Part shown: one piece after another, positions 10,768 to 22,137 of the stretch
How positions within the stretch are numbered: the first letter of the stretch is position 1
Layout of the letters: each line of letters begins with the position of its first letter
The notes under the pieces: model-generated
The model's input: the letters and a program-made list of their open reading frames with translations, nothing else
Told to the model about the DNA's origin: nothing
Databases searched by the model: none
Position numbers and translations under genes: made by a program
Source: Apium graveolens
Taxonomy: Eukaryota > Streptophyta > Magnoliopsida > Apiales > Apiaceae
Length of the DNA: 64,000 bases
Direction of reading: 5' to 3'
NCBI RefSeq assembly: GCF_009905375.1
Contig: NC_133650.1
Coordinates: 295,795,457 to 295,859,456, forward strand

Positions 10768-11351
10768 TGATAGGGATAAATAAATCCTGATTACATAATT
10801 AAATGTTACAGTTTGAGTTGCAAGACCCAATAAGAAGATGTATGACATTCAGACCAGAAAGGTTAACATGTCGATCAGGCCTGATGGACCAGATCAGGCC
10901 TGATGGACCAGATCAGGCCTGATGGAACAAAGAAGGCCCAAAAACCCTGATTATTTATTAATTTCGTAATTAATAAATAAGGGAGAAAAACAGCTATTAA
11001 GATAAGTCCTAGTGAGGATATAAATCCTTGCAGATTGGCCTCCAAGGAACCTCATGGGATAAGGAATCAGCTTCCTACTCCCTAGGACTCCTAAGTCTAT
11101 CCTAATTCAGAGACTTGACCACCAAGTCTCCTACACCAAGTCAAGGACTCCCAACATCTATATAAGGGGTCTCACCCCACAAATCAGAACTACGTTTTTT
11201 GACTTGATCATTGGCAATCAGCAAGGTACGTAGGCATCTTGTTAAGGTAGATTGAGTCACGAAACACAAGAGCAGTCAAAATCGAGCCTTCAAGTTCACG
11301 TTCCTTAGTATTAAATACAACAATTATATATATTAGTTTTAATCCATAACA
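10768..11351 (+). repeat. 5' LTR of the gypsy element
   Basis: 584 bp with TG...CA ends. Near 10873-10925 it contains three copies of a 19-bp unit (GGACCAGATCAGGCCTGAT) where the 3' LTR has two. That and two small indels explain the 17-bp length difference. A probable TATA box (CTATATAAGGGG) lies near 11158-11169. Confidence 0.94.
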
Positions 11352-11353
11352 TT

Positions 11354-11371
11354 TGGCGCCGTCTGTGGGAA
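11354..11371 (+). other. Primer binding site, gypsy element
   Basis: TGGCGCCGTCTGTGGGAA starts two bases after the 5' LTR. The first nine bases match the complement of the 3' end of plant tRNA-Asp, as in Athila-type elements; the remainder matches less well. The primer identity is therefore inferred. Confidence 0.75.
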
Positions 11372-11386
11372 AGCACAACAACAACC

Positions 11387-14300
11387 ATGGCGAGAACACG
11401 GAGAACAACTAGAGCTCTGGAGGAAGGAACACCATCGGGAACAACCCAGATGATTTCGTCCACCGTGGAGATACCTCCCCACTCAACTTATGCATCTACT
11501 CAAGCGGAATCCCAGATAGGGGCAACTCAACCTCAGTCACAAGGGACGACTCCCCCGACTATTCAAGGTTGGAGGAAGTGGATATGCTGGGCGAAGTGAA
11601 GCACGAGGGCAATCGCCCCCCTATATATGGGGTTTGGCTCCTATCCCCGAGGATCGGGAATTTTCTGGTCCTTATACTGAGAGAGACTCCGAATCTTCGG
11701 ATGATGAAGTGGCCCCAAGAAGGAGGCGTCCTGGCAAAGAGCCAATGGCCGATGGAAGACAACGCCCTCAAAGCACCCAAGGGGCGAATCCCCAAGAAGT
11801 GCAGGAAAGGATCAGGGCTCATGAGGCTGAGATCCAAAGGCTGAGGCGTGATTTGGAGGCTCACCAGGCCACCAGACCCCAGACACCTCCTAGGGGGAGA
11901 AATTCTCCTCCTGTCATAGACCTGGATGGTCCGGTACGAAGAAGGGCTGTCGTCCCAAGAACTGATCCAAGTAATCTCCTTCCCCTTGGAGATCCTGATG
12001 ATCCAACTCCACCCTTCACATAAGAGATAATGAATGCCCATATCTCAAGGAAATTCAAGATGCCCACTATCAAAGCCTATGATGGCATGACAGACTCCGC
12101 TAATCATGTTAGGACATTCTCTAATGCACTGCTGCTGCAACCCGTGAATGATGCTATAAAGTGTCGGGCCTTCCCTCAAACCCTGTCGGGTATGGCTCAA
12201 AGATGGTACAGTCGCTTGCCCCCAAACTCTATTGGATCGTTCAGAGAGTTAAGTCAGGCTTTTATTAAGCAGTTCATCGGTGGGAGAGTCCATGAGAAAA
12301 GTTCAGCATCTCTTATGAGTATTGTGCAGGGAGCTAAGGAATCTTTGAGAGATTACCTGAATCGTTTTACAAAGGAGGCTTTAAAAGTCCCAGACCTTGA
12401 TGATAAGGTAGCCATGATAGCACTGCAACAAGGAACTAGGGATGAGTTTTTCAAGATGTCCTTGGCCAAACGTCCCCCTGAAAGCATGCTGCAGCTCCAA
12501 GAGAGGGAAGGGAAGTATATCAAGGTTGAAGAAAGCATGAGGAAGACCATAGTAAGTAATGAGCCCACTGGAGGCAAGAAGCGAAAAACTGATCTGGAGT
12601 ATATCGCTAAGGACAAGTATCCTAGAACCGAACAAAACCCTGATTCAACCCCCAAGAAGGGAGGACCTGGGCAAAAGTTCACCGAATACCTCAAGCTGAA
12701 TGCTCCTAGAAGCCAGATCTTGATGGAAATCGAGAAAGATCGAGATATTCGTTGGCCTAAGCCCTTGAAGGCTGATCCCGCCAAGCTAGATAAGAGCAAG
12801 TATTGCAGATTCCATAAAGATGTTGGCCATGACACCGATGAGTGTAGGCAATTGAAAGACGAAATTGAGTTTTTGATTCGAAAAGGAAGATTGAACAAGT
12901 ATACTGGAGAAGGAGGGGACAGGAATAATAATGGAAGGAAGAACTTTGAAGATCGTAGGAGGGACCAAAACGATCAGGGGCGGAATCCCCAACCTAGAGG
13001 GCCGGTTATAAATGCAATTTTTGGAGGGCCGCGACCTCGAGGGCCTGTGATAAACACGATCTTTGGAGGTCCAACTGCTGCTGGATTGTCCAAAAATTCC
13101 AGAAAGGCATATACTAGAGAGGTTATGCATATTGTTGGAGAAGCCCCGAAGAGGGCCAAGACAGAAGTAACATTGGCTTTTGATGATTCTGACCTAGAGG
13201 GTGTAAAGTTTCCTCATGACGACCCGCTGGTCATAACACCAATAATAGGAAATAGCCCGGTTAAGAGGGTCCTTGTGGATAATGGTGCTTCTGTGGATAT
13301 ATTGCTCCACGACGCCTTTATAAGAATGGGGTATAACGACTCCCAGTTGACACCAACCGACATGCCGATATATGGATTTGCTGGAGTAGAATGTCATGTG
13401 GAAGGGATAATCAAATTACCAACCACCATAGGTACGGAACCAAGGCAAGCAACGCAGATGTTGGATTTCGTGGTGGTAAAAGCTAGTTCAACTTATAATG
13501 CTATCATGGGGAGAACAGGGATACATGCCTTTAAGGCAGTCCCCTCTTCCTACCATTCAGTTATGAAGTATCCCACCCGAAACGGGATTGGAGAAGAGAG
13601 AGGAGATCAAAAAATGGCTAGAAGCTGTTATGTGGCCTCTTTGAGGGCAGATGGAGTCGGGGGGCAGGTTCTTCCTATTGAGGATATGGATGTCCGAGAA
13701 AATGACGAGAAGAGAGGAAAGCCAGCAGAAGACTTGATTTCGGTTCCTTTAGACCCCGAGAATCCTGAGAGGATGACTTTCATTGGAGCCACATTAGAGG
13801 AGCCCCTTAGAGGGAAGTTGGTGAAATTTTTGCAAGAAAATAGTGATGTATTTGCATGGTCAGCAGATGATATGCCAGGTATAGACCCGGAGCTGATTAC
13901 TCACAAGCTAAACGTGGATCCAAGCCGGAAGACAGTGAAACAAAAGAAAAGAAATTTTACCCCGGAAAGACAAGAGGCTATAAAACAAGAAGTAAAAAAG
14001 CTCTTAAAGGCTGCTTTCATTGAGGAGATCCAATTTCCGGAGTGGTTAGCAAACCCTGTAATGGTGAAGAAGGCTAATGGAAAGTGGAGGATGTGTATAG
14101 ACTTCACTGATCTGAATGATGCATGCCCTAAAGACTGTTTTCCATTGCCAAGGATTGATACTTTGATTGATGCCATTGCTGGGCATGAGATGCTGAGTTT
14201 CATGGATGGATTTAGCGAATATAATCAGATTAAGATGCACAAGGATGACATTCCAAAGGTATCATTTATCACTGACTTTGGTGTTTATTGTTATCTTGTT

Positions 14301-15228
14301 ATGGCATTTGGTCTTAAGAATGCAGGAGCCACCTATCAAAGGTTGGTAAATAAAATTTTTAAGGACCTTATTGGAAAGACTATGGAAGTTTATGTTGATG
14401 ACATGTTAGTCAAGAGTCTAGTAAAGACTGATCATATAACCCATTTGAGGGAAGTTTTTGAGGTCCTGAGGTACCACAAAATGATGTTGAATCCTACGAA
14501 GTGTGCTTTCGGAGTAGGATCTGGAAAATTCTTGGGATTGATGGTCTCAAAGAGAGGAATTGAGGCTAACCCGGATAAAATAAAGGCAATCCTGGACATG
14601 AAACCACCAAAAACTGTCAAGGATGTTCAGAAGCTCACAGGAAGGGTCGCTGCGCTAGGACGATTCATCTCCAAGTCAGGAGACAAGTGCTTGTCATTCT
14701 TCAAGTCACTAAAGATCATCAAAGACTTTGTATGGAATGAGGAAAACCAGAAGGCATTCGAAGAGTTAAAGAAGTATATGGCTCAGGCCCCGTTGTTGAC
14801 CAAACCATCTTTGAATGAAGTTTTATTCTTGTACTTGGCTGTTTCAGAGAGCGCCTTGAGCGCGGTGTTGGTTAAGGAGGAGCTAAAAGTCCAGAAACCC
14901 GTATATTATGTCAGCAAAATTCTGCATGGTGTTGAATTGAATTATTCAACTATTGAGAAATTTGTCTAACCTTGGTAATGGCTTCGAGAAAACTGCGTCC
15001 TTACTTTCAGGCTCATCAGATTGAGGTGCTAACGAATCAGCCACTAAGAAATATCATTCACAGTCCCAAAGCAAGTGGGAGATTGATTAAGTGGGCAATA
15101 GAGTTGGGAGAGTTCGATCTCAAGTATAAGCCCCGTACGGCCATAAAAGCCCAGGCACTAGCTGACTTCGTGGTGGAATGTACCATACCCAACCAAGAAG
15201 TCGGGGGGCAGGAAGATACCATACCTCA
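11387..15228 (+). pseudogene. Gypsy gag-protease-RT-RNase H (5' part of gag-pol), broken
   Basis: Starts at the ATG at 11387 (MARTRRTTRALEEG), 16 bases past the primer site. A frameshift near 11570 and an in-frame TAA at 12021-12023 break the gag N-terminus. The longest open piece is 12030-14969. Counted from 12030 it has a Retrotrans_gag domain at residues 10-130 (QRWYSRLPPNSIGSFREL), a zinc-finger-like CRFHKDVGHDTDEC near 258, an aspartic protease centre DNGAS near 416, and RT with FGLKNAGATYQR near 760 and YVDDM near 788. A 1-nt deletion near 14965 (after EKFV) shifts the frame. RNase H continues at 14972-15228 (RPYFQAHQIEVLTNQPL) until the copia insertion at CCTCA. Order and motifs are those of a Ty3/gypsy polyprotein. 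Confidence 0.92.
15224..15228. repeat. CCTCA target site, left copy
   Basis: CCTCA precedes the copia LTR at 15229. The same five bases occur at 28436-28440 and 29054-29058 at the other gypsy/LTR junctions. Three copies instead of two is the key to the rearranged structure. Confidence 0.9.
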
Positions 15229-15841
15229 TGTTAGGTCACACTATCACTGTAGAGGGGGTGAATACAGTGTTTATTACAATCAAATCGAACTTCAAGAACT
15301 TAAGTAACAGAAAACAAACTTTATTGAAACAATAAACTCTGTTACAATCTGGAACTGTTATCTCTCAATGATGAACAAAATATCACGAGAGCTGCTAGGG
15401 TTACAGTAAATAATATTCTCGATAATGATAACACTTATAGTGTAAACCCTATGTCTGTGTTTATATATTACACATTTACAAGATAATCGCTAATTGATAT
15501 GGAATATAATTCTGCTTCCTAATATATATCAATCAGATATCTTTTATTCCAAGTATTCCATTCTTTATGGAATTCCTTCTTCATGCATATCTCTTCTTAT
15601 GTTTATCTTGATCTTCTTAACTTTAATCAGCTGCTGTCCTTATCTGATCGTCCTTCAGCACTTAAGTTCTGATATCTATCTCCTGATGCTTATCTCCTGA
15701 TAACATAAGTACTGATATCCCTTAAGTCCTGACGTCCAGTATAAGTACTGATCAGTTAAGTACTGATTTGTCCTGTTCAAATAAGATCTGAAATCTAAAC
15801 ATAAAACATATTAGCCATGACATTATCAAATATATCTAACA
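15229..15841 (-). repeat. 3' LTR of copia copy B
   Basis: 613-bp LTR, TG...CA, directly abutting CCTCA on its left and the polypurine tract on its right. It differs from the LTR at 28441-29053 at about four positions by eye. The two share variants absent from the copy A LTR, fitting a common origin from one insertion. Confidence 0.93.
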
Positions 15842-15856
15842 ATCTCCCCCAACTTG
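15842..15856 (-). other. Polypurine tract of copia copy B
   Basis: On the minus strand CAAGTTGGGGGAGAT immediately precedes the LTR start TGTTAG. This is the plus-strand priming site and shows that the LTR to its left is the 3' LTR. The remnant at 10323 has one G fewer. Confidence 0.8.
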
Positions 15857-16036
15857 TAAATTAGCAAAATATACAAGTTTAACAGATATTTGATGATGTC
15901 AAAAACATTAAGTACAAATGCATGAGAATCTACAACTTACAGTCCTTAAAGCTTTTACCAATTCAACTTCTGATAACAACTTTAGTCTGTATACACATCA
16001 GAATTTAAGCAGTTGTAGATCTTCGACTTGGCTTCA

Positions 16037-19000
16037 TCATTTTTTGATCTCTCTGATGTCAGGAGTTGTTCTGAGATAATTCTTCAACAAACATTTCTCA
16101 GCATATCTGAGTTCATCAATCATTCTCCGTTTGACATCTTTAAGCTCTGCAGTATCTTCACCAGTTTGAAATATTGCGGCTCTGAGATCATTAATCTTTG
16201 CTTTTCTCAACTCCTGATCTAGTCTTATGACATAGGCTTTGTCAGACTCTAGATTAAACTCAAGCCCCTTAATACCAAGATATGTTCTGATCTGTGCAGT
16301 ATTAGGCTTCATATCAACAATATCACCATTGTGATTTTTGTACTTTGGAACATATATGCTGTCAGACTTAACAGAATAAAGTCTTTTCTGTCTCTGAATC
16401 TGTTCTTTCAAATAGTTTGCAGCAGTTCCTGTCAATCTGTCATCCACTTGAAGTAAGAATAATACATGCTCCAGTTCTTCAAAATACTTCAATGGAATGG
16501 CATTTTGTCTTATATGATATACCCTACCATCTGTCATGAAATACAACAAGATGTGTTCCTTCAAGTAGGTATGGTAAACCATTTGTACAGATTCCAGTTG
16601 ATTCAATCTTTCAGGAGTTGCTCTAATACCTGGTTCACTCAAGGAAGTTGGATCATTGGTAGTGTTGTGTACTCTTCTTTCATCAGCACTTCCCAATCCA
16701 TTTTTATCTCTTGCTTCCTTTCCAGTAACTACTCTAGCTTCAAAACGACTTGCAGTAGTCTTCAAAGGTTGAGTTTGTTTTGCTTTAGTGAATCCTGGTA
16801 GGAGTGTTTTTGATCTTCCTTCTGATATCAAGTTAACTTGAGCTGTGTCAGAGGTTACTTGCTTCTTTTGAATATCAGAACTTTTAATTTCTTGACTCTG
16901 AACAACTTGAGCCATGTCAGAGGTTGTTTTAAGAACTTTTCTTGAAGTCAGAGCAAGATTATCTTTGTCATCAGTAATTTCTTCATCAACAGGAGGTACA
17001 TAAACTTTAACAGATTCACCAACCTTTTCTTTACCCTTGGATCTTGGATCTATCTTTGGTTGTGATTTAGCAAATGTTGCTTCAGTTTGTGCCTTTTCTT
17101 TAATCACAATGCCTTTAAGTTTTGGAAGTGACTTTTTACCAAAAGCTTCAGATTTAGATGTGGCTTTCTTTGATTTAAGTCTAGCTTCTTCTTCCTTTAA
17201 ACTTTCCAAGTCCATTCCTGGATTTTCTTGAAGAAATAACTGTCTTGACATTTCTTCATCAAGATCTAGAAGTTCATCAGAATTTATTCTTTTACCAGTA
17301 TCAGAACTTATTCTCTTCCCAGTATCAGAACTTATCCTGTGACTTGCAATTTCAGCATTTCTTGATGAGAATCTTTTACCTTGACTATGACCTCCACCCA
17401 TTCCAGAGTTTCCTTGGTCATCTTTTTCATCATCCTTTCCTTGCAGTGTCTTGTCATCCTTGCATTTGGACTTAATTACTTTCTCCCCCATTTTGTCATC
17501 AGCAGGAAGTAGAAGAGAGATAAGCAATTCCACTAAAGATTGGATTTCAGTCAATTGTGATTGTTGAGAAGCTTGATTTTGCAGAATTTGATCAATCTGT
17601 GCTTGTTGACGATCTTGAGTCTTCTCAATATTAGCAATCCTGTCAATAGAAGGTTGAAAGAACTTTTTCTTATCAAGTTTCCAAACTTGTTCCTGCTTGA
17701 TAAAGTTCTCCTGAATCTTGTGTATTTCTGCATGAGTGGTTGAATGAAGACCTTGTAGATGTTTAGTACTCAATGCAGTGACACGAAGCTGGGTTTTGAA
17801 ATCATCAGAATTTAACATTTCATCAGATTTAGTCAAATGCTCAGTAAGATGTAACGCAGATGGAATACATGAAACTGAGTTCCATTCCTTAGTCCACTCC
17901 TGACCTGCAGGGGTTTCACTCCAAGGCACTGGTGGTTCCTCTGTAACAAACTTCTTTACTAGTTCAGACTTAGAAAGAGGAATATGTCCTGAAGGACCTG
18001 CTGCATCAGTATCTGCAGTTGGAGCAGCATCACCAGTATCGCCAGCATGTGCAGCATCTGAACTTATAGAATCAGTATCATCTGATATAATAGCAGTGTG
18101 AGTAGCAATGGAGGGTTCAGCATCCTCTAGTTGCTGAGCTGATGCTAAGTTCTGATCAACAGCCATATCCTGATGCTCACCTAAAGTCTGATCATCAGTG
18201 TCTAGATGCAGAGAAGGTGACTTAGATAATTCCGGAGTTTGAATAGCATCAGGAACAGGTGTTGGCAAAAGATTTGTTGCTGTTGGAGCTTCTAAGAGAA
18301 TTACTCCAGGCACAACTAAGTGTTGATCAGCATTATCAGCACTTGTGCCTTGATTACCAAGAGACACAGAAGGGGAATTAGCCTTGTCAGATACTGTTTC
18401 CTGAGATGGAGTGGATGGAGAAGAAGTAACTGGAGCACATTCTTTTTCTTGTGAGATCAGAGATTCCTGATCCCCTTCCTTAGCTGCTTCCTCCTCATCA
18501 TCTGAAACTGGCCTTTGTGCCCTCTGTTTCTTGTATTTCTTGTTTGATTTGGATTCTTTTGGAGTTTCAGGAACAGTCATTCGTCTAAGCCTTTTGAGAA
18601 GCTTAGAACCCCCAATATCAGAATCCTTCTGAGAAGTTGCTTTCTCAGCTTCATTTACCACAGGTTCTGAAGAAAGAATCTGTTCATCAGAATCTGATGC
18701 ATCTCTCAAAGTAATCCTTCTCTTCTTCTGAGGTGTTTGAGAAACAGTCTTTGTTCTCTTTGGCTTAGAAGATGTAGGCTTCACATATGACTTGAGATAT
18801 GTTCTGAGAGATGGTTGAGAGGTTTGAGGTGGCTGAGTAGAGGTGGTAGGTGCTGATGAACCAGGTTCTGATGTTTGAACATCAGGATAAAGTGCAGTGT
18901 ACTTAACAGGATCATAGGTGATTAAGGCTTATTTGACAGATAAAGATATTAAGAGGGGTCGTAACACAGCCTTTTTATTATCAGAAGATAATAAATCAGT

Positions 19001-19705
19001 AAAAGCTCTCTTAGCTATTCTGAAAGATGGAATTAGATCACCAAAATTTTGGGGCTGATTACAACAAAAACTATAAATAAGCTGACAAAATCTTGCAAAA
19101 TATACAGTATTGCGATCTTCTGTCATCCTATCCCCAATAAAACCTAAGACTGCTCGTGCATAATCAAAATCAGTGTGATTTAGAAGTGCATACCCGATTT
19201 GTTGGCTGAATATGGGAATTGCATCAAAATTTGAACATTTGTTGGCGAAAGCTTTGGTAATGCAATCAAAGAAGAAACTCCATTCCCTCCTTATGAAAGA
19301 TCTCTTCAACTGTCCAAGCTTGGTCAATGTTCCTTCATATCCCAGACTAACCATCATATTTTGAAGAACTGAGTCATCAACAGTAGAATAAACACAGTCC
19401 TCAGGTAGTTGTAATGCCTGTCTAACTGTAGACAAAGTCACAACATACTCATCTTCCCCTGATGAAAATATTATACTTGGGGACCCTTGAGCACCACCAT
19501 TGTCATATACTCCACTCCTCCAAAACTCCAGTACTTGAACTCCAGAAATGGATGTAGGCTCAGTTAGAGCAAACCCAATATCAGAACTAGTGAGAAAGTC
19601 CTGAATGAAATGAAGTTCAGAGGGTGCCTCTGTAGTGTTTAGTATCGCAGAGAAGTTATTAGGAACAAACTTTGCTCCATCAAAGAGAATGTCCTTGGGT
19701 GCCAT
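16037..19705 (-). pseudogene. Large extra ('env-like') ORF of copia copy B, one internal stop
   Basis: Starts at the ATG at 19705-19703 (MAPKDILFDGAKF) and runs 1,222 codons to the stop at 16037, in one frame except for a TAA at codon 259 (18929-18931) where copy A has CAA. Order: a compact N-terminal domain (1 to about 270), a Ser/Thr/Pro linker, a basic segment near 310-390 resembling a nuclear localisation signal (QKKRRITLRD), a long acidic Ser/Thr/Asp-rich region, a Gln/Lys-rich possible coiled coil, a Lys-rich region, and a conserved-looking C-terminal domain of about 200 residues (LKEHILLYFMTDGRVYHI, KAYVIRLDQELRKAK). No signal peptide or membrane span is obvious, so the envelope analogy rests on position only. 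Apart from one stop the frame is fully open, suggesting recent activity of the family. Confidence 0.85.
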
Positions 19706-20451
19706 TATGTTTGGAAAGAAATCGGTAACCTGTAATGTGTTTGAGAAAATGCCTCTTAAAAGAAAATCGTCATTAGATGAGAGAGTTGAAAAGTAAAGAG
19801 AGAGATAAAATATAAAGGTAAATAAAAGATTTGACAATCTTTGCTCTCTTTTACTTATACACAAAAAGTAACCGTTGAGGACACATGGCAGACATGCATT
19901 TAAAAGTAGTGGTAAATACCTTGACAACTGTTATACATAGATAAGGCAAAAAGTAATGGGCACGGTAAATAAGGAATAATTACCACCCACTTGCAGTTTT
20001 TCAAGGAAAAACCGTTCCACTTACCTAGATTCCATTAATCAAGGTGAATCAGTTTTAATTTAAAATTGAAACTGTTCCCACTAATTCAAATATTTTACTC
20101 TGCAATATCAATATTCTGAAGAAAAAAAAAACTGTGTGTGAGAATGAGTAAAATCAATCAGTTAAGTAAGTACTGATAAAACATTATCAGAACTAAAAGT
20201 CAGACATAATTTATACGATCATCAGAATATTTATCAGGATTTATCAATGCGTATCAAAATTTCTCAGAGACAAGATCATAAGACAAAAACAAATTCCATT
20301 AATATATCAAAATAATACATTGATGAAATTGAAATTACATCAGAACTTTTACAATCTTGTCCTAAGCTTCTAAATCTAACATCAACAGCCTTAGTCCTAG
20401 CTAAGAAGCCTGACAAAGCTGAGGATGAAGAAGAACATGAAGAAGACGAGA
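19706..20451. other. Spacer between small ORF and large extra ORF (copy B)
   Basis: Non-coding, near-identical to 1545-2285 of copy A with a few substitutions and short A-run length changes (for example near 20118). An upstream in-frame extension of the large ORF to 19927 exists but lacks support, because the MAPKD start is shared by all three copies. Confidence 0.6.
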
Positions 20452-20727
20452 TTAAGTCATCTTCCTCTTCCTATCTTCGACAAACAAGATAGCGAGTCGA
20501 ATGATTCGCTCTTGCTGACGGATAGCTTCCCGCCTTTCCTCCTCCAATCGATCAAGATGAAGCTGGTAGTCCATCTCGAAGAACAGAAGTCGGTTCAGCA
20601 CCGCCTGTGGGACAGAGCCCCATATCTCTTCAGGAATGGCAGTTACATGCCACTCCTGCTGCCAGTCGGCGCAGCTTAGCTCCATATGAAAATTTTGGTA
20701 ATTCAAAAACATGTTGAATCGGACCAT
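20452..20727 (-). CDS. Conserved small ORF between pol and the large extra ORF (copy B)
   Basis: 91 aa, MVRFNMFLNYQNFHMELSC onward. It differs from the copy A protein at one residue that I can see (arginine instead of isoleucine in the ERIIRLAIL segment; copy C also has arginine). Trp/Gln-rich N-terminal half, Glu/Arg/Leu-rich helical C-terminal half, basic tail. It starts about 1.4 kb past the end of pol. Unrecognised family. Confidence 0.7.
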   Translation of the reverse strand: MVRFNMFLNYQNFHMELSCADWQQEWHVTAIPEEIWGSVPQAVLNRLLFFEMDYQLHLDRLEEERREAIRQQERIIRLAILFVEDRKRKMT

Positions 20728-22137
20728 GATATTTTTGAAAAAGAATATGAAGTTAAGATTGTGAGAAAAATTGATGGAAAGGCTAATGTGAGGTGGCTGT
20801 TTATATAGGCAAGAGAATGCCAGGAGATGCGAAGATATTTAATGCTGACAGATAGAGTTAAGTCTACCTCGTCTCCCTAGACTTGAAAAAGAATAACAGT
20901 CATTTGAAAAGGAATGTGCACATGTAACAAGAGTGAACTGTTCAAGGACGAGTGCCATTAGTCCTAACCATAGACTATTAATCTTCCACTTCAACATATT
21001 CTAAATTAATCTGAGACTGTTACCAAATTTTACTCACAGATAAGTCAAGTAAAGGGTTAGACTGAAAAATCAGAACTTAGACCTATACCAGAACTTAACA
21101 GTCATCAGAACATAATTTCTTAATTCGAACAAGGAATATCTATCTTAGTAAGTTTTCATACAAGTTCTGAGTTATAGTCTTCAGAACTTAATCATCAGAA
21201 CATATAACTAGAACGTGTCCTCAGAATTTGTGCAAGGTGACACAGTGACTGTTTGTCTAAAAGAACATAGACCACCACAAAAATTTCATCATTCATATGG
21301 AGTGATTTGTGTGTGCATTAAGCTAAATAACTAATAAAGAGTAAAATCTGATTTACTTCAGTACATCTTAAAAATAAGTCATAATTAAAATTTTGCTAAA
21401 GAGCTGTCATTATCCTGAAACCTACTGATAAATGAGTTCATGCATGAGTCCACCTCAACTGTTTTTGTGCTAATTTTATGCATCTTTTTAAATTCTATTT
21501 TACAGTGGCTTCTCAGTGTAAGTGAGTTACGACTGCTTATCAGAATTTATGCTATTATCAGAGTATTTCTCCAGTAATCATAGAGTGTGAAAAGTCACCA
21601 AGAAAATATTTTGCTTTTCTAATGCATATTTACTTAATACCAGCTATGCACTTGGGTCGTCCCATTCACATTTTTACTCTAGATCTCAAAGGAGTACCTG
21701 ATATTATTCTTTGATTCTTTTTCTGTTTCTTTTGATAAGTGAGGTTTATCAGCACTTAGTACATTCAGCAGTTTTACTAGAATCAGAACTTAAACAGATG
21801 AGTAGCATTATTCTAATTTGGGACTTAGTAATAAGATGAATAAAGTAAACTAAACTAAGCTCAAGTATCAGAATTTGCTTGTGTCATAAGATTTCCACAG
21901 AAATAATTACTTCTTTCATGGGATCATTTGTTTATTGAAGACTAGTAGGTCAGTATCTAGCACAATTATCCTCATAGGATTGAATGATTACTTAAACAGA
22001 TATATCACTTATTAGAGTTAAGAGATATATATCAGACAACAGTCAGTACTTAAAAACATTTATCAAGTAAGCACATAATACACAAAGAGATTAATTCTGT
22101 AAATACCGATCATAAAGTCTGATAACATAGAACAAGT
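20728..22137. other. Non-coding spacer downstream of pol (copy B)
   Basis: The equivalent of 2562-3971 in copy A, nearly identical, with many CAGAACTTA-like motifs and no coding frame. Confidence 0.6.

Noticed and set aside
11559..12041. Minus-strand 160-codon ORF over gypsy gag N-terminus
   Set aside because: Antisense shadow in a GC-richer stretch; the sense frame has gag-like charge pattern and is the known order for these elements.
12353..12898. Minus-strand ORFs of 84-181 codons over gypsy gag
   Set aside because: Shadow frames of the sense polyprotein, without motifs.
19706..19927. Upstream extension of the large extra ORF in copy B (MSRYLPLLLNACLP), which resembles a signal peptide
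   Set aside because: The MAPKD start is conserved in A, B and C, while the extension is not collinear in A or C. The hydrophobic run is translated leader sequence.
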